In this document: piece after piece, positions 60,819 through 64,000 of the stretch
How the letters are laid out: the number at the start of each line of letters is the position of its first letter
Position numbering within the stretch: the first letter of the stretch is position 1
Origin: Glandiceps talaboti
Lineage: Eukaryota; Hemichordata; Enteropneusta; Spengelidae
Assembly: GCF_964340395.1 (NCBI RefSeq)
Contig: NC_135556.1
Location: 735,001-799,000, forward strand
Direction: 5' to 3'
Length of the DNA stretch: 64,000 bases
Translations under genes and position numbers: made by a program
The notes under the pieces: model-generated
Seen by the model: the letters and a program-made list of their open reading frames with translations, nothing else
What the model was told of the DNA's origin: nothing
Databases searched by the model: none

Positions 60819-61128
60819 AGATTTGTAATTTTCTAATCGTTCTTTTGACCAGCAACAGACACCAGTAAGGTAAAGAAATATGTTTATCATGTCTACATCA
60901 GGTATATTTCGAAGGTCCTCCGTCCAACTTTCAATGTTTCCGCTGTCGATTACTTCTATCTTTTGATGCTTGACATCCACTATTCGTCTCCTCTTCCGTT
61001 CTCTCAGAAAATTATCATTTTCTAGTGTTTCAAGACCAAGGTTGACAGCATTTCTGGCGATATCTAGTAGATTTAGAAGTAGTAATTTTCCACTCTTTTA
61101 TGAATGCACGGAGTTCTTTTACGCCCAT
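60819..61128 (-). pseudogene. Fragment of a SAP/YqaJ-type transposon-associated gene
   Basis: The ATG at 61128 opens MGVKELRAFIKEWKITTSK, which resembles the short SAP-like start of multicopy metazoan YqaJ/SWIM-type proteins. After a frameshift near 61075 the frame continues LLDIARNAVNLGLE and then LRNIPDVDMINIFLYL...LENYKS, matching the conserved segment that follows in that family. The frame is then cut by MITE copy 2 at 60810. Sequence beyond the MITE hits a stop at once. No nuclease domain is in the window. The family assignment is from remembered pattern and is tentative. Confidence 0.45.
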
Positions 61129-61371
61129 TTTGTTGACAGCTTCAACATGACGAAAATTCTGGCCCTCACTTTGTCAGATATAGTGCGCCCTCTCGCGATA
61201 CTTTCCTGCGAAACAACCGGAAGTTCAATAACCGGCATACGCCGTATTTACCGAACCCTAAACAATCTGATAGTGTATCGGCAAAAATTAAACGATATCA
61301 GGAAACGTGAAAATCCTCTGGGGAGAACACTGGACAACGATTGAATAATAAGTTATACATGCCAGTGAGTG

Positions 61372-63051
61372 CAATATCACAATTTAGTGCCTGCACAAGG
61401 GTTGGCACTCTTTACCAAAATTTCACGTAAGTTATTGGCCCAAAACTGACCAAGTACGGGCAGAGTTACGAGCTCACATGTCTCAAGTACGAGTGACGTT
61501 TGAACGTATATACGGGTGATGTAACGAGCTCGTAAGTCTGAAATACGAGTAACGTCGATTATCCAATTGCTTACGGGGACATGCATTTAGTTCGGATATG
61601 CGGTCAGTTCGGATATGCGATCTGCATCGAGATGGGACGGGCGGGGTCAAAAGGTCGCACTCATACAGAATGAACGTACACATACGCTGCATATCACATT
61701 TACACATGTTACATGCACTCTCAGACAAATGAAACGTACCGTACTACATAGAAACCTCTTTAATGAATTGTACTTATTTAATACTAAAACTAAATAAAGA
61801 GTTGAATATAATAGGAAAACAAATTGAATATGTGTAGAAGAAATCAAAAAACATATTTACAAGAAAGACGACGACGTGTTGGACAGCTAATAAGAACGCA
61901 TTGTTGTCATGGTTGCATCTATAAATAGTGTGCACTGACAATGTAAATGTAATCAAATTGTATCAATTCAATGTGTATAAAACGATGTGTCCGCAATTTA
62001 GCCACTCAATGAGAAAAAAAATAAAGTTCAGAAAAACGAAGTCATGTTTCATTGCACAGTTGTCTGCTGCTTTTCTGTGTAAACTACGGAGCAATAACAA
62101 CTGGGTAGGTTCACAATCAGGCTGTGACTCTAGCCATAACAAACACGGAGAAAGCATAGCTGCCACTTCGCAGTGCAATGGTACTGGTTCACACAGGACA
62201 TCGTTTTCAACTTTATCTTAAGTTTCACGATGGAGTGAGGATTCCTTCCTAGACATCGCAGATTTATTGGTAGGCCGAAGCTGAAAAAGTTTTACACCTT
62301 TGAAAATCTTTATTTGAAAAAGAAACGAAACTCCTTTCACTTCTGACCGACAATCATCTTTTCGGTATCACAGTCAATCATCAATGATTGCGTTACATCT
62401 CATGCCGACAAGTTGTTTGAAAGTCGCCACTATAGTCAGAGTGTGATGTGACATGCCGTTCTCACCATTTCACAATCATTTCAAATCTTTTATGAATCAT
62501 ACAAAACGGGGCGGTCAATAGGAGAACAACTTTATTGAGATGTTATTGAAGGTGTGATCGTTCCAGTGCACTAGATGTAGTCGTCTTTTGTTTTACCGTA
62601 CGTCATTAACATCACGTCATTCAAGTGGTGGACAGTGATTGTTTACAAACAATACACACTGTAGCTCCAAGACAAACCGCGCTCATTCACAAGTCGATCG
62701 TCATTCATCAAATTTTTACCGAAACATTACTTTGATATCAGAACAATAGATTTTTTCGGGGGACACGTAGTCAGTTCTTCGCCACATACTCGCAGAATAC
62801 GACAAACGTGAGTCCTCTGCGTACTCATCGAAAATTAGGCCAACTACAAGAGTACATGTATGACGTCGCCCGTATATGGAAATTACAAGTTCAGACGTCA
62901 CTCATACTTGAGACTTACGAGCTCGTAACTCTGCCCGTACTTGGTCAGTTTTGGGCGAATTACATACCTCAAAATTTTGTTCGGCTTGGGCATCATCAAA
63001 ATTCAAGGTAAAGAGTGCCAGCCCGAGGGCAGGCACTAAATTGTGATATTG
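61372..63051. mobile_element. 1.68-kb TIR element
   Basis: Ends CAATATCACAATTTAGTGCC and its complement, with homology continuing inward for over 200 bp (GGCACTCTTTACC, GACCAAGTACGGGCAGAG, ACGAGCTCGTAA). Flanks GCCAGTGAGTG and GCCGAGTG look like one 8-bp duplication with a 3-base insertion. The interior (about 61600-62800) has only short frames, such as 61928-62221, that I do not recognise. Confidence 0.8.
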
Positions 63052-63689
63052 GCCGAGTGCATTTTGTTATTGATTTTATTACACCGTCCATTCATCATTA
63101 TCCAATCATTCACATAGCTACTCTTCATTCATCATTGTGATCGATAGAAAAGTTTCCCCTTTCAAGGTGCATTTCCAAATTGTACTTGCAGTTAAGCATT
63201 GAATACGGACAAGGCATGCATTATTTGTAGGAGCTAATCTGTAATATTGTATTTATTCAAATTTCTGCAAGAAATAAACTTGTGTGACTTACTGGTTAGT
63301 TTGCCATCTCGAGCGCATAAAACTGGAAAACGTGCAGAATAGATGTGCAGGGGTCGAAATAAATTGAGCGGGCAATAGTGCTGGGCATTAGTCTGTGCAC
63401 GTGTGGGCTATATCACCGCGCGGGCAATAGTCTATTTATAGTAGGTCATGTGATTCGATTTTGACCAATGACAGCTTGTGTAAGAACGTCCAGATGTAAT
63501 AACATGTAATGATGTGTATGTAAATCATACAGGTACACACTACATTGTACATAGGGGAAGTGCTTCCGTCCTACTGATGATTGCGTTGATGGTTTCCACT
63601 ACAATGTATATCACCATGTGATGTGCATCATTGACACAAGCATGGATCCACCACCAATATCATGGTTGTGGGAAAGTACAAATGTAGTC

Positions 63690-63862
63690 CTGCTTGCATA
63701 CGGATAGTCTTGCTGCTAAACCCCTTAGGCTTTTCTGCTCACTGTCAAGGCGACCGAAAGTCGTTAGTGAAGGTGACAGCCCTCTGTTGTGTGCCACCTT
63801 CAGAAACAGAGTGTTGAGAAGAAAGCCTGAGGTCTAGCAGCGAGATTAGCATACGGAGTACA
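63690..63862. repeat. Foldback of about 170 bp
   Basis: GCTGCTAAACCCCTTAGGC pairs imperfectly with GCCTGAGGTCTAGCAGC, with an inner GAAGGTG...CACCTTC hairpin. GCATACGG occurs on both sides. Confidence 0.5.
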
Positions 63863-63876
63863 TGTAACTAAGTTGG

Positions 63877-64000
63877 GTTGTCGGTGGCCATGCGGTAAGC
63901 TCGTATGCCTCGTACATCTGCAGTCTGGGTTCAAACCCGCCTGGTGTCGGCTGGGTTTGATTTAAAATTTAACCAGGTCTGTATGTAAGAAGGGTGATGC
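63877..64000 (+). repeat. tRNA-derived SINE head (pol III boxes)
   Basis: Box A-like TGGCCATGCGG (63885-63895) and box B GGTTCAAACCC (63928-63938) are 32 bp apart, as in tRNA genes. The flanking arms do not pair into an acceptor stem, so a SINE is favoured over a functional tRNA. The element runs off the window edge. Confidence 0.6.

Noticed and set aside
63877-63960. Functional tRNA gene
   Set aside because: Pol III boxes are good but no acceptor stem forms and no terminator follows at the right distance; a SINE head explains it better.

Overview
This window is an AT-rich, repeat-dominated piece of animal nuclear DNA. The evidence is spliced GT-AG gene structure, several clades of non-LTR retrotransposon, Ty3/gypsy remnants, several kinds of TIR DNA transposon with intact target-site duplications, satellites and microsatellites. 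No operon or other prokaryotic feature is present. A marine invertebrate (amphioxus, hemichordate or similar) is my inference from the transposon mix; the sequence does not fix the species.

Layout. 1-987 is a 183-bp tandem repeat built from nested 19-21-bp subunits. 1508-23850 is one large satellite array with a unit of about 209 bp and mosaic higher-order duplications. It is interrupted by two copies of a 742-bp non-satellite core (2740-3481, 6998-7740) and by a 5'-truncated CR1/L2/Rex1-type LINE (17826-20754). A related core and one inverted satellite monomer close the array (23862-24640). 24809-26559 is a TTAA-flanked transposon with arms of 303-373 bp. It abuts an open reading frame for an unrecognised protein with two cysteine-rich modules (26573-27280). 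27419-27508 holds a compact cluster of nuclear-receptor, CRE and AP-1 type motifs. 27830-30345 is a patchwork of a deleted gypsy element and a third LINE.

The one host gene I can name is on the minus strand between about 31.8 and 46.6 kb. It is TIMM10B (Tim9b), a small mitochondrial Tim protein with twin CX3C motifs. Exon 3 is 31791-32093, exon 2 is 43165-43260, and a candidate exon 1 (46519-46566) lies inside one arm of a 144-bp inverted repeat whose arms appear identical. Intron 2 is 11 kb and is filled with nested repeats, including a nearly intact L1/Tx1-type LINE (34556-38723) with a 15-bp target-site duplication.

From 32 to 55 kb a composite repeat family recurs in both orientations, with nested sub-elements that provide paralogous empty sites. 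55-64 kb holds smaller dispersed repeats: two 8-bp-TSD MITEs placed head to tail at the same target sequence, two Mutator-like foldback MITEs with 9-bp duplications (one cutting a degraded SAP/YqaJ-type gene fragment), a 1.68-kb TIR element, and a tRNA-like SINE head at the right edge. Most of the window therefore records mobile-element activity; apart from TIMM10B and the protein at 26573, no functional gene is supported.
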